A DNA stretch of 64,000 bases, taken from positions 1,426,001 through 1,490,000 of the forward strand of contig SRSI01000044.1 in assembly GCA_005656395.1 (NCBI GenBank), in the 5' to 3' direction. Below are positions 53,188 to 64,000 of the stretch, piece by piece. Position 1 is the first letter of the stretch. Each line of letters opens with the position of its first letter. The notes beneath the pieces are model-generated. The model ran no database searches. It was not told the DNA's origin and worked only from the letters and a program-made list of their open reading frames with translations. A program made the position numbers and the translations under genes. This DNA is from Strongyloides papillosus. Taxonomy: Eukaryota; Nematoda; Chromadorea; Rhabditida; Strongyloididae.

Positions 53188-56060
53188 CTAATTGATTTTT
53201 TGACTTTTCTTTTTCCCAAAAATAAAATATTTTACTTTCCTTAATACAGTTTTAATAATAATAAATGTCACAAGAAGAATTCCTATAAACATCAAAATGG
53301 CATCAAGGTAAAAGAATTTCCAATATGGAATGTTAACACCTGGAATTGTATAATGATCTACTCTACCAAATTGTGCTACAAATTCAATAGTTTTGATAAA
53401 TATTTCTTTTCGATCGTACGATCTTTGTAAAATTATATAAGCCGGTTTTTTTGCTGTCTCTCTATAAATATTATTATTAAAAACATCGTCAAAAATAATT
53501 TTAAATTCCTCATAATTATCTTGTAAAACAAATTTATCAACAATCCTATCTAACTTTAATTCCTCAACTATTTTTGCGTTTTTTGGTTGGTCACCAAATA
53601 ATAGAGTATCTATTAATGGAAACCATGTTTAGATGGTTCTAAAAATGAATTCATTCCACTATGTGTAATAAAAAGAGACATTCTAGGGTCAGCCAGTAAA
53701 TCAAGCTGTGGCATTCATTTTGGTAAGAAAACATTGTCAATTTCTTCTAGCATCTCTGATCTATCTTTATTATATTTCCATAAAAATGTTACATCTGGAT
53801 ATTCCTTAAATAATCTAGCTAAATTTTTTTCATATTATCTGTCATTTTGCTACTTTCAGTAATAGAACCAAATGAAATAAGGACATTCCTCTTCCGTCTA
53901 CTTAAAACTTCATCATATTCGGAAGAAAGTAGTTTACCTTCCCGAGATAAGAACCTCTCAAGTGTTGAAATTTTGGTGTGGATGGTGATCCAAAACTTAG
54001 TAAAGGATCACAATTATCAATATAAAATGCTGTCTCCTTGAACAAATTGTGTAAATCAATTTCTCCTTCATTATAAAATCTTTTAAACGTACTATTTCTT
54101 ATATTAATCGAATCACTATAAACTTTTTTTAGTACAATATATGAAATTAAATTTAAGATTCTTTCAAAAATATTCATTGTATTTGGCAATGGTGCAACAT
54201 TTGTTGGGAATTGTGCAACAGGAACTGATAAACCTAAAATTTCATAATGTGAATTAAAAGTGCAACCAGAAAATACTGTTACTGCATTTTTAATGTTATA
54301 ACGTTTTAAAACCCCTAATCCACATGGAGCAAATGATTCTGATATTCCAAGATCGAATTTTTCATTCCTCATTCTTTTGGTAATTTTTTCATCCATTATT
54401 GTATTTTCACAACTTTCTGTCAATGAAACAGATGCATCGTAAAGTGGCTAAATCAAAAAAAAGTCTCATGATAAAAATAGTATGCAAATAAATTTACATT
54501 AAGAATATCAAGAGAATTTACACCACTTAAAGTAAATGATTCATTTCTAACGTTTTCAAGTGTTTCAAGAGTATTATCCATTTTTGAATTTCTTCTTGCA
54601 GGTTTTTCTATTTTTGGTCCTTTTATACTATTATCATCTAATTCTGGATTCGTTGGTGATTGTATAATATTCTAAAAATATCTCGTTCATTTATCTATAA
54701 TCAGTTTACCACATCATGTCCGGCTTTTCATACACAGCTCTAACACTGAAAAACAATTTGATTTACGGAAGAACTTTTAGACAAAGAGAAAGAAATTTAT
54801 TTTTGTCCTCAGTTGTCATCGAAAACCATTGGTGTTTCACGAATATTTTTTTGATAAGTTTAAAGTCATATGCGTCTTTCCTGTTAAAAAAATTTAAATT
54901 ATTAACAGTAAAATTATAAAATAGGCAGTAACGTAATGTGACATAAAATAAATTAGAATTTCTTCACTGTATAGTCAAGATAAACTAATAAATATTTATA
55001 TTTTAGTAATTTTTAAGGTAGTTAATGAAAGTATTTTTATTGTTTTTATAGCTTAAGAAGATCTCCATCAAAGATATGTAACATTACTAAATAATTTCAA
55101 ATATTGTTATCATTATTTGAATACTTCAATTTTATTAATTTTAAAAAAAATTAACTGTACATGCTATTTTTTAGAAATTTTATGCACAAATTAAAATTGT
55201 AGACAATAATAAGATTGGCCAATTTACAGAATTTACTTATTTATTCGTATTTGTTTAAAAAATCTTACATTATTTTTGTAATTAAAATTTTTTAGAAGTA
55301 CAGTAATTTTACATTATTTATTATTATTTCACATATTTTTTTAGCATAATTATTATCACATAAAAAGTTACTACTAATTTTTTAAATTTTTCGTATATTT
55401 AATCTTATTTTCATACCTTTAACTTTTGGAAATACGACAGGTAAGAATCTAAAATAATGCAATTTTATTACTGCTTTTTATTAAAAAGTATATATATTTT
55501 AAAAAAAATTACGCATTTGTTTTTTTTTCAATAAGTAATTTAACATTTCTAATTGCCTTTATAGTTTACAACTTTGCCTAAAATCAAGATTCAACAAAAC
55601 TACTTGAAACTAAAAGTTTTCATTTTATTAGTTACACAAGGACTATAATATATTGTATATGTATGTCAAAAAGATAAAGTTGTTAATGCTTAGAAATCCA
55701 AAGATAATTCTAATTTTTGTAAACACAAATGATATTATATAAGGTTGATGCAAAAACAATTTTCCTACAACAAAAATATGTGCAAAAATTATTTTTATCA
55801 TTCAAACTTTCGTGGGACACCATTAGTTTTTTATGAAAACTGTAGACAATAATAAATTTCTCTATCTTTGTCTAAAAGTACTGCCCGAAAGTCAAATTTT
55901 TTTCAGTGTCAGAGCTGTGTGTTTTGATAATAAATTGGCAATACTAACCATAAAATTAGCGTGACTATGTATAAAAGATGATTCATAACTAATATTTTGT
56001 GACATTTTAGTTTAATTTGGGACAAAAAAATAGTGTCAAAATTAAAAAATACTTAACCAT
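53188..56060 (-). pseudogene. UDP-glycosyltransferase (UGT) pseudogene, interrupted by a transposable element
   Basis: Read from 56060 down, a signal peptide start (MVKYFLILTLFF) leads to blocks of a nematode UGT: KILVMN, HSHANFMVSIANLLSK, then AGHDV after a 1.19-kb insertion. Next are TNPELDDNSIK, FDLGISESFAPCGLGVL, FGSPSTPKF, NVLISFGSITESSKM, YPDVTFLWKY, MPQLDLLADPRMSLFITHSG, MNSFLEPSKHG and TLLFGDQPKNAK. It ends with a C-terminal membrane helix and a lysine-rich tail (KKKSQKIN) stopping at 53190-53188. Lesions seen are the insertion; probable indels near 56024-56030 (T run), 55978-55986, 53932-53943, 53824-53830 (A run) and 53618-53627; and a TGA at 53717-53715 where the family has Trp before MPQ. 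Two short introns remain recognisable. UGTs conjugate sugars to small lipophilic molecules in the ER; this copy cannot make a full protein. Some homopolymer indels could be assembly errors, but the insertion and stop are not explained that way. Confidence 0.88.
54733..55921 (-). mobile_element. TIR element (hAT-like by target duplication) inserted in the UGT pseudogene
   Basis: Terminal inverted repeats of about 120 bp: the left arm begins CACAGCTCTAACACTGAA and the right arm, reverse complemented, CACACAGCTCTGACACTGAA. They remain similar through ~54855 and from ~55800. The 1.19-kb element is flanked by TTTTCATA (54725-54732) and TTTTGATA (55922-55929), an 8-bp duplication with one mismatch. 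Removing the element and one copy joins the UGT codons LLSK and AGHDV exactly in frame. An 8-bp duplication suggests the hAT superfamily. No transposase was recognised between the arms. Confidence 0.8.
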
Positions 56061-57828
56061 GTTTTAGATTAAAATAGAGAAGTTTACTGAGTATTTTTTT
56101 CTCTACTATATTAGAAGCTAAAAAATTACTAGTATTATATACAATTTTTTAACAGAAAAATATAATGAAATTCAAGGTAATATGAATAGAAAATTAGTCG
56201 AAAATAGTCGCACTTATAATGTTAATAGTGGTAACATACAATTATATTTATTTAAAGGTAAATATACATTAAAAGTTTAGGTTTTCTTTTTACTAAGAAT
56301 ATTTCGAAAAAGTACTCTTCAATGCAAATGAAAAGTAGAATTTAATTAAAAAAATTATATTTGCACAATTTTACTTCAATTTCTTTCAAAAATCTAAAAA
56401 CAATCAGGTGGTATATTTAATTTTTCTTGAAAAAGTTCATGCTATAGGAGTAATGCGTACAAATAAAAATGTTTAGAAATATAAGAAGAAACTTGATAAT
56501 TTATAAGAATTTCTTGATAATATTTTATCTTACAACGTTAATTCTATTTAATTATTTTGATACAATCAAATTGAACATTTTCTCTTAAATACGACACCAA
56601 AAGGACGCAATTATTTCCAACTTTATTTTTATTAGACTAATAATTAAATAACTGCTTCATTTATAAACTGAAAAAAAATGGAGAAAATAAATAAGATATT
56701 TGAAATATTCATTTGAAAATGTCTATATTTTTTAGTTAATCTAATAAATGTTATTATGCTAAATTAATCATTTTCTCAAGTTCAATTATTTACAGACGAC
56801 AGAACCAAAAATAACAATAACAAACCATGATCGTCCATATGAACAGTTTGTAATGAATGAAATATAAATTTTTCTAAAATTAACTGTCAATTTTAGAAGC
56901 ATTATTTTTGTACATATTACAGCTAAATATGTATCCTATAAATCAAATTGAACTGTCTCTTTATAAGTAATTTGCTTTTGTTATCAACAATTTTAAAAGT
57001 TATAAATATTCATAAAAAATTTATGCGAAAAGGCAATTTTCGTGTAGTTTATTTTATAGATTCAAAATTTAATAACAGTAACTAGAACCATCAGAATTCT
57101 ATGGCTCATTAGGTTCACTGCTTATTACCTAAAACACTAAAAACGCAGACTCAGAATAATTGGTAGTTGAAATATAAAATTTAAAGAAAGAAAGGATTAT
57201 GACAGTTAAATTATTTTTTTATTGAATATTAAAGAGCATTAATAGGGTAATCTACAAATTCTGGTTTCCAGAATTTCAGGGGACATAGGTTATAATGATG
57301 GTGCTGTTCATTTAAAAGTTATCAATAAAGAAAAGTACTTTCTAATTATACTTTTTGAATTTAATAACAATATATAAGTAGAGGATATATAAATTTTATT
57401 TTATTGAATTAGTGAAATATGAATGATCATTTTTTGATATTGTTATTTCATATAATAAAAATTTGATTCTATATGACAATCACAAAAAATTTGCTAAACG
57501 TTTTTATAAAAAATAAATTATAAAAAAAAGTTAAGTAACTCTAATAGTAATTTGGCGTCATTTTTTAACTGGATTCTAGGAACTTTAGCTACTTTTTCAT
57601 CTCGAATTAATAAGCTATTATCATGTTGTTAACATTGGTTGAATCAAATGGTTTTTATTTTAAATGGAAATGGCAATTTTAATTGAGTTCTAACATTTTG
57701 AGATTAACTGCACTAATTTTTGAAAGATCTTAAGATATTTATGATAATAGACAGCTAAATCAGACATAAGAAAAAAATGAAATTCAAAGAAACACTATAG
57801 AAGAAATAAATTCAGTATGAAACATATA
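56061..57828. other. AT-rich spacer upstream of the UGT pseudogene
   Basis: About 1.8 kb with no recognised exon or repeat ends. It would have held the promoter of the UGT before decay. Confidence 0.45.
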
Positions 57829-57830
57829 TA

Positions 57831-58745
57831 TTAGGTTAAGGAATAAATAATGGCCGCAAATGCTTACTACAATTTTCCATTGTAAAAAATTAGAATAAAT
57901 AAATTTTAATTAAAACAGTCTTTATGTAGAAATGTAGGGGGACTTGCCCTGATAATATTTTACATATTACCTTGATTTATAAATTAATTTTTAAAAAAGT
58001 TATCTCCGATTTTAAAAATGTTGTCAAAAAGGGAATTACAGGTAATTTTCTTACATGAGTTCAAACTTTGACGTAACAGAGTTGAAGCATATCGAAATAT
58101 AGTAAATGTAGAGGAGGAAGGGTCAACTTCTGAACGCTTTTGTGTCGGTAGTTTGAGAAATTCCAAAGAGTTAATTTTGACCTCAATATTTAAGAGGGTA
58201 AAAGAGGATCCTTTACTACCAATACTCACAATTATTGGAAGATTGTCGAGCTAAATCTAAAGCAGTGACCAAGAGGGTTGAAATATATTGACGGGAGCAT
58301 GAGAAAATTAATGAAAAACTAAAAAAAAACCATCCGACTTTAAAAATAGGAATATTCCAATATTATAGAATGACAAAATAAGATGCCATTTTTCAAAACT
58401 AGTATTAAAAAAACTTGGTGAATTGAAATATGAGGCTCTATCTCACCCTCCATACTCATCTGATATCTTTCTTACAATTTCCGATTTGTTTGAGCATTTC
58501 GATGTATTTTTTAAGGATAAATTGTTTAAAAATCAGGGGTCATCAGAAAGCGATCTCAGTGACTTTTATTAAATCCAAAAGTCCTGAATCTTATAAAACG
58601 GGGATTTAAAAACCGTTAGAACGTTGAGAAAAATGTGTAGATTCTAACGAGTATTACTTCGATAAATTTATTTAACATAAACTTAAATAAATGTTGCCTT
58701 AATTCATTTTTTCTGTCCGCGGCTATTATTTATTCCTCAACCTAA
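57831..58745 (+). mobile_element. Decayed mariner transposon
   Basis: Terminal inverted repeats start TTAGGTTAAGGAATAAATAA at 57831; the right end, reverse complemented, reads TTAGGTTGAGGAATAAATAA. Both ends are flanked by TA, the Tc1/mariner target duplication. The element is 915 bp against about 1.3 kb for intact mariners, so internal sequence has been lost. It contains a broken transposase in the same orientation. Confidence 0.88.
58018..58700 (+). pseudogene. Mariner transposase remnant
   Basis: The ATG at 58018 starts MLSKRELQVIFLHEFKL, which matches the mariner N-terminus, followed by a stop; EEEGSTSERF is visible in the next block. Towards the C-terminus RCHFSKLVLKKLGELKYEAL, HPPYSSD and FEHFDVFFKDKLFKNQ match the catalytic region of mariner transposases (HDNARPH and HPPYSPD blocks). 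Multiple stops and frameshifts are present, and the segment expected to carry the first catalytic aspartate is missing. Non-functional. Confidence 0.85.
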
Positions 58746-58909
58746 TAATATAAATACAATTTTCCTATTCTCTTTTTGTATTTTATATAAATAAAAGTTA
58801 TAAGTTTATATTTAATTGATTTTTACGCGTCATATTTGGGAACCTTATAGGAGTTCACTAGATCCATATGAATAACAATTTTAATAATTATTTGATTATC
58901 GCTTTAATA

Positions 58910-58990
58910 TTTATGCACGAAATAATTGCAGTAAAACTAGTTGTAAGTCAAAAAAATTTGAATTTTATTAGATGAGACAAATTTTTACAT
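58910..58990 (+). repeat. Fragment of the 48056-49029 TIR element family
   Basis: About 80 bp resembles the right part of copy 1 (48914-48998): both contain TATG-ACGA-ATAATTGC-GTAAAA-TAGT followed by GTCAAAAAAATTTGAATTTT-like sequence. No element ends were found around it, so it is a decayed third copy. Confidence 0.5.
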
Positions 58991-58995
58991 TTTCT

Positions 58996-61109
58996 ACTGA
59001 TTTGCATCACTTTTTATTTTTTGCAATTACTATGATAAAAACATTTTAAACTATATAAGCATCACTGTGTAACTTAGATCTAAATTTTTTTCCAAATAGA
59101 TTAGACAAAAGAAAGAAATTATCTAAAAAGATCCATTCAAAAGTCGCGATAACAAAATATAATTTCTTATAAATTATTTTATTCCACAAGATGAAATCAG
59201 CACATTTACTTCAATATATATATTGTAAATCCAATATTTTTGAGCAGAAACGTAAACACAAAATACTTATAATTGAAATTATTAAAAAACAAAAGTTAAT
59301 CAAGTTATTTGAAAGATAATGTATCAACATTGTTTGCTCCAGTATTAATTTTATATTATTAATTACATTGTCAGAAGATTTCATAAATACTACTATGATA
59401 AAATTATTGATTTATCTCCTTGCATAATTTATATTAATGAATAACATCAATGAAGTATTTTTCTATTAAAAAATAAAAATGTAAAAGCATTTTAAATCAA
59501 TCTCAAAATACATATTTGTAAATTTTTTTTGTATTGTATAAGTTTCAAAAATTATTAAAATCACTTTTTTCATCCGCAGTTATGTAGATCATGTGGATGT
59601 CTGTAATTTCTTCATACAGGTTCTAGTAAATTTCGTGCACTCGCATTTCATAAACTATATTGCAAGATGTTGAGTTACAACAGAAGGAAATCCAATTATA
59701 GTCAAAGTTGTTAATAGTTAGATAAAAATATAAAGTAACAATTTATTGGTAAGTCATATATGTTTTATTAAAGCAAAAACAACTTCTTTTATACAATATA
59801 GATGTCATCAATATCCAAATAAAACAATCATTCATCAACAAAAGTATAACCTAAAAAATTTATTTTCTTATTTCAAACTTTTTTCTTTTGTCGGGGAATT
59901 TTCTTTTCTTAAGCTCTTTTTCTCTTATTTAAGTTCTATTACTAAGTGAAATTGAGTTTCTACTTAAAGTTTTTGTTATAATTAAGTCATTTTTCTTTTT
60001 AGAGCATTTTCTACTACTTGAAAATGTAACAAAAAAATAACTAAAAAAATTATATATTTGTTCCAATACTATTGAAAAAATTCATTAAAAAATTTTTTCG
60101 AATGTAATACTATTTGAAAATATTTCTTCATTTCCATTGAATTATTATGTGTCAAAGATTAATATTTTTACCGTGATTATATTAGAAATATAAAAGATTC
60201 AAAGAGAAAGAGGTTAATTTTCTAATCATTTCTTATATATTTTGCTTATATTGGGATTGAGATTAAATTTTATTTAAAAAAGGTATTCACTTTTTTACAC
60301 TAAAAGATTGCAAATACTCTTATTTTAAATCTCAATTAATATTTTAAAGATATTAGGTAAAGGATAAAACCGATATTAAAAAGGGTACGTTTCGTTTTTT
60401 TTCCCTCACAAAAAGAAAATAATCTGCAATAGCTCTTGGCAACGATTCTGGAATAATTATTTAACAATTTTAATAAAAAAGAGCTATTTCTAAATATTTT
60501 CCATCAAAAAGTTTTATAAATAACTAATTTTTTTGAATTCGAAAAAAAATTACTAAACTTTTACAATGGAAATTATTTTTTATACTTTTACAACTATTCA
60601 TGAGTGTATGTATGCAACTTTAACACTTTTGACTCCTAGATTTCAGAATTTGATTCTGAAAATTTGCATAAAGGTAGATTTCAATGTGAACTACTATAAT
60701 TTAAAAAATTTCTTTCGAAAGTAAAAAAACTGATATCAAAGTGTCGAAAATTACAGTAAGAAAGAGAAGGTAAAAGTCCAAAGATTAAAATCTGGATAAG
60801 TTTTTATATATAAATAAGAGTTTTTTAATATTTTACCATTCATCCTTTTATTCATTTATTGTAATAATCATTTTATATATTGTAGGCCGTAAGTCACTAT
60901 TTTTTATATGTAATATTTTTATTATTAATATAGGTGGCCACGGTGTTGTATCTTATATTGTTATTATTACTGTATCCTTTCTTAAGATTCCAATAAAAGT
61001 TTATAAGATTAGCATATTTATCACTTATAAAATTTACTTTACAATTTTTTTTAAATTAATTAACAGGCACAATATAATAAAAAATTTAATATACACATAC
61101 ATACTTATA
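58996..61109. other. AT-rich region between the mariner and the foldback element
   Basis: About 2.1 kb. The 67-codon ORF at 59746-59949 is Phe/Leu/Ser/Lys-rich and resembles no family. No RNA gene or further element end was recognised. Confidence 0.45.
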
Positions 61110-62543
61110 CAGGGTGTCCCATAATTAACTCCCCACCTGCGAGCGTTGATAATTTCTTATATAAAGAGATAAAGACGTGAAATATTGCAAGTTAGTAGAA
61201 ATAAGAGACAATATTTTATATTTTTTTTATTTTTTAAAAATTATGGTCCCATTAGGACTTATAGCTATTTTAAAAAATGTGTTTTTTTCGCCTTTATGAG
61301 TAAATAACTTTTTTATATAAAGAGATATTTAGATTATTCTTTTACAGATTGAAAGCTCGACTTCTTTTGTACTAGAATCCTCAATATCACATAAGTATTG
61401 AACTTCATTAAAATTGTTTAATTTTTAATTAAAACAAAAAAACCACGATTTTTGCCAAAATTTCGTAGTTTTTTCAAAATTAAAGCTCATTGAGAAGATT
61501 CTCACTAAAGTGTTATCATTATTCTAATAGAGTTAACGAAGCTCTATCGAATGAGTATAGTGCCATTAAAATCAAATGCCATTGACAAAAGTTATGATTT
61601 ACCAAATATCACAAATTTCGTACTTTTGGTAGAAAATTAAGTTACGAACACTATTTTTTTAACATATTTAATAATTAATAGTATTATTTTCATCAATAAA
61701 GTATGCTAATTTACGGTATATGACTCATTTGTCCATATTTGGCAAAAAAAATTCCAATAATTTTTATCACTTAAATTTTTTTAAACATTTATTACAATTT
61801 ATCTGCATTTTATACTATTTTACATGGTAATTGCTTTATAAGAGCATTTTTTTGCATCCTTCAAAAATATCGTGTTTTCGACCTTGATCTCATTGAATTA
61901 ATGTTCGAAGTATGAACAACTAGCAATAAAAATCAAAATAATATTCCAACTGTTTTCAACAAAAAATCATTATCGATGTTGAAAAATTGAAAGAAATAGC
62001 ATGCTTTTTTCAAACATTAAAGAAAATGAAAAATTAGACTATTTTTGAATTGTCATAACTTTGTTGAATCTTCACCTAAAAAAAATATAATTATATTCAT
62101 TCGATAGAGCTTCGTTAACTCCATCGGAATAATGAAAAAGCTTTTGTGAGAATCTTCTCAATAAGCTTTAATTTTGATAAAACTACAAAATTTTGGCAAA
62201 AATCGTGGTTTTTTTGTTTTAATTAAAAATTAAACAATGTTAATGAAGTTCAATACTTATGTGATATTGAGGATTCTAGAACAAATGAAGTTAAGCTTTC
62301 GATCTGTAAAAGAATCATCTCAATATCTCTTCATATTAAAAAGTAATGTACTCAGAAAAGCGAAAAAAACACATTTTTTTCAAACAGCCATAAGTTCTCA
62401 TAAGACCATAATTTTTTAATAATAAAAAAAATAAAAAATATTGTTTCTTAGTTCTATTAATCTGCAAAATTTCACGTTTTTATCTCTTTATATAAGAAAG
62501 TTATCAACGCTCGCAGGTGGGGAGTTAATTATGAGACACCCTG
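61110..62543. mobile_element. Foldback-type element with ~450-bp terminal inverted repeats
   Basis: The left arm 61110-61556 starts CAGGGTGTCCCATAATTAAC; the right arm 62094-62543 is its inverted counterpart (reverse complement CAGGGTGTCTCATAATTAAC). Identity is high over the full ~450 bp, including TTAATTAAAACAAAAAAACC in both. A ~537-bp spacer lies between. TA flanks both ends (61108-61109 and 62544-62545), as for Tc1/mariner-type insertion. There is no transposase; the ORF at 62237-62419 lies in the right arm and is spurious. A transcript across it would fold into a long hairpin. Confidence 0.88.
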
Positions 62544-62545
62544 TA

Positions 62546-63514
62546 GATAAGAGTAATAAAATAAAAGTCATGAATTAATTTGTGTTATATCTAATCATTC
62601 CAGAAAATTTTACTATTTATAAACAATGTTGACATTATATGAGATTTCTAGCTGTGACCAGAATTTTACTAGACTATGAAGAAAAAATGAGTTTTTTTAA
62701 GTGCACATATGGTCAGAATCGTTACGAAGAAAACAGCAATCAAATCATTTTTGTATTCATCTGTTTGCTTACTTGATTATTGGTTCTCAAATATTTATTA
62801 TAGGATATTTGAAAGATAGTGTTTAAAAAGTAAACTTAAAACAATTTAAGAATTAAGAAAATAAAGAATGGAATTTAATAAATCGAAGAAAAAACTTTAA
62901 AAAAGGGATTCAAATTGTTTTAAAGACTTCATTATTGAGAGTATTCAACAACGGCTGTCATAAAGGTATAATTTTTCTACGTAATACATATAATATGAGC
63001 TAATTAAAAAGTATTTTTTTATAATAATTAATTATAAGAATTTATATGAATATAACCAACTTTCACTCTTTTCAAAGTTAATATTGAGAATGATCTTATA
63101 AGACATTATTTTATAAATCGTTTTTTACACAATACAATTTAATATCATAAAAAAGAATTGAAAATAAACAAAGCTACAAATGTTTTTCGCAACTGTAATG
63201 CGTATTTTGACTCACTCTTTATATGCGTTGTATATATCAACAAGTAAGATAATACCCTAAAATTATTTATCAAAAGTATTAATTTAAAATAAAATAATAT
63301 ATTTTTACTTTAACAAACAATTTTACTTGTTTAAAAATATTTTACCATTGGAATTGTTTCACGATTAGTTAGATTAAATACTCTGTTTAATCATACAATT
63401 TTTGAGCAAATTATTATTATTTTAACTATCTTTAATGTTAACTAGAATTGAAAATGACTCATTCACGTAGATATTTAAATGAAAATTTTATGATTAAATT
63501 TTTACATTACAATC
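62546..63514. other. Upstream region of the transthyretin-like gene
   Basis: About 1 kb of AT-rich sequence with no recognised element. A possible trans-splice acceptor, CACGTAG, ends at 63470, and a four-codon upstream ORF at 63480-63494 precedes the gene. Confidence 0.4.
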
Positions 63515-63904
63515 ATGATTAAAATTTACTCAATTTTTTTATTTTTAATACTGTTTTTAAATACATTTATTTGTTCACTATTTGAAAATGAAGTTATTGT
63601 AAGAGGAATTGCAGTTTGTTACGAAAGAGATTTTAGAGGACCCAGTTACATAAAAATATCTTTATTAGATAAAGAAATATTTAGAGATTACTATATGGGA
63701 ACTGAAATATATTATTTTCTTGATTATCCTGACATTGATTTCACCATTTCAGGAAGTGCAGACGAATTATCACCACTAGATCCTTACATTATTTATGAAT
63801 GCTATTGTGGAAATCATATTAAGGTAAGAGAAGTTAGACTTTACGAACATGGAGTAAATAGAAGAAATAGTATATATTATATTAAGATTGATTGTTCACA
63901 GTAA
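63515..63904 (+). CDS. Secreted transthyretin-like (TTL) family protein
   Basis: A single exon of 129 residues. Residues 1-20 are a signal peptide (KIYSIFLFLILFLNTFICS). The mature part follows the nematode transthyretin-like plan (PF01060): a first strand ending in cysteine (VIVRGIAVCYERD), PSYIKISLLDKE, a strand with FTISGSADELSPLDPYI, then IYECYCG, and a final strand IYYIKIDCSQ. Four cysteines are present in the mature chain, as in many TTLs. TTL proteins are secreted by nematodes, often in large families and in parasite excretory products; one, C. elegans TTR-52, bridges apoptotic cells to phagocytes, but most have no known role. The GxxxD-rich middle is shorter than usual and the gene has no intron. 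A poly(A) signal follows at 63942. Confidence 0.75.
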   Translation: MIKIYSIFLFLILFLNTFICSLFENEVIVRGIAVCYERDFRGPSYIKISLLDKEIFRDYYMGTEIYYFLDYPDIDFTISGSADELSPLDPYIIYECYCGNHIKVREVRLYEHGVNRRNSIYYIKIDCSQ

Positions 63905-63941
63905 AAAATACGACATTTAGAAATATATTTCTAAACTTTTT

Positions 63942-63947
63942 AATAAA
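63942..63947 (+). terminator. Poly(A) signal of the transthyretin-like gene
   Basis: AATAAA lies 38 nt after the stop codon in the sense strand. Confidence 0.5.
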
Positions 63948-64000
63948 AAAAACCAATAATAAAAAATTTTTATATTATTAAAATATTTCTTTATGATGGA

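Noticed and set aside
54716..54919. 67-codon plus-strand ORF
   Set aside because: It spans the left terminal repeat of the element in the UGT pseudogene and reads antisense to it.
57984..58229. 81-codon minus-strand ORF
   Set aside because: It is the antisense shadow of the decayed mariner transposase, whose family motifs read on the plus strand.
62237..62419. 60-codon ORF
   Set aside because: It lies wholly within the right arm of the foldback element and has no coding resemblance.
1..64000. tRNA, rRNA or CRISPR features
   Set aside because: No conserved T-loop-like blocks with a matching acceptor stem, no rRNA-like segment and no regularly spaced repeats were seen by eye.

Overview
This is eukaryotic, extremely AT-rich DNA (by eye about 20-25% GC) with nematode-type genes. 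Introns mostly have GTAAGT/GTATGT donors and T-rich AG acceptors, many only 40-60 nt long, and probable spliced-leader acceptors lie just upstream of several start codons. Gene content (TRPV channel close to OSM-9, UNC-5, Patched, a short-loop insulin-like peptide, a transthyretin-like protein) fits a clade IV nematode such as Strongyloides. That assignment rests on base composition and gene content only.

Layout. 1-3375 (-) is the N-terminal part of a DENND4/Crag-type Rab exchange factor that runs off the left edge. 6542-7041 (+) is an insulin-family peptide with two exons. 8894-13111 (-) is a full-length Patched with one apparent frameshift. After 8.5 kb without recognisable genes comes a membrane-anchored nucleotide-sugar transferase-like protein (21661-25213, +), then an OSM-9-like TRPV channel (26137-29784, -, eight exons). 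UNC-5, the netrin receptor, occupies 32355-42888 (-) with six exons and a 6-kb first intron. A steroid-dehydrogenase-like SDR (43954-45144, -) and an SRR1-domain protein (49320-50067, -) follow.

From about 48 kb rightward the window changes character and is rich in mobile DNA. Two inverted copies of a roughly 0.95-kb terminal-inverted-repeat element flank the SRR1 gene. A UDP-glycosyltransferase pseudogene (53188-56060, -) is broken by indels, a stop codon and a 1.19-kb TIR element with an 8-bp flanking duplication. A decayed mariner lies at 57831-58745. A foldback element with arms of about 450 bp lies at 61110-62543. The last gene is a secreted transthyretin-like protein (63515-63904, +).

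The genes share no obvious pathway. OSM-9 and UNC-5 are neuronal, the insulin and transthyretin-like proteins are secreted, and Patched and the SDR are linked to sterol or lipid handling. Multi-exon models were built by joining exons in phase. All of them close in frame except Patched, which needs one extra base or an alternative splice, and the UGT pseudogene. No rRNA, tRNA or CRISPR array was recognised.
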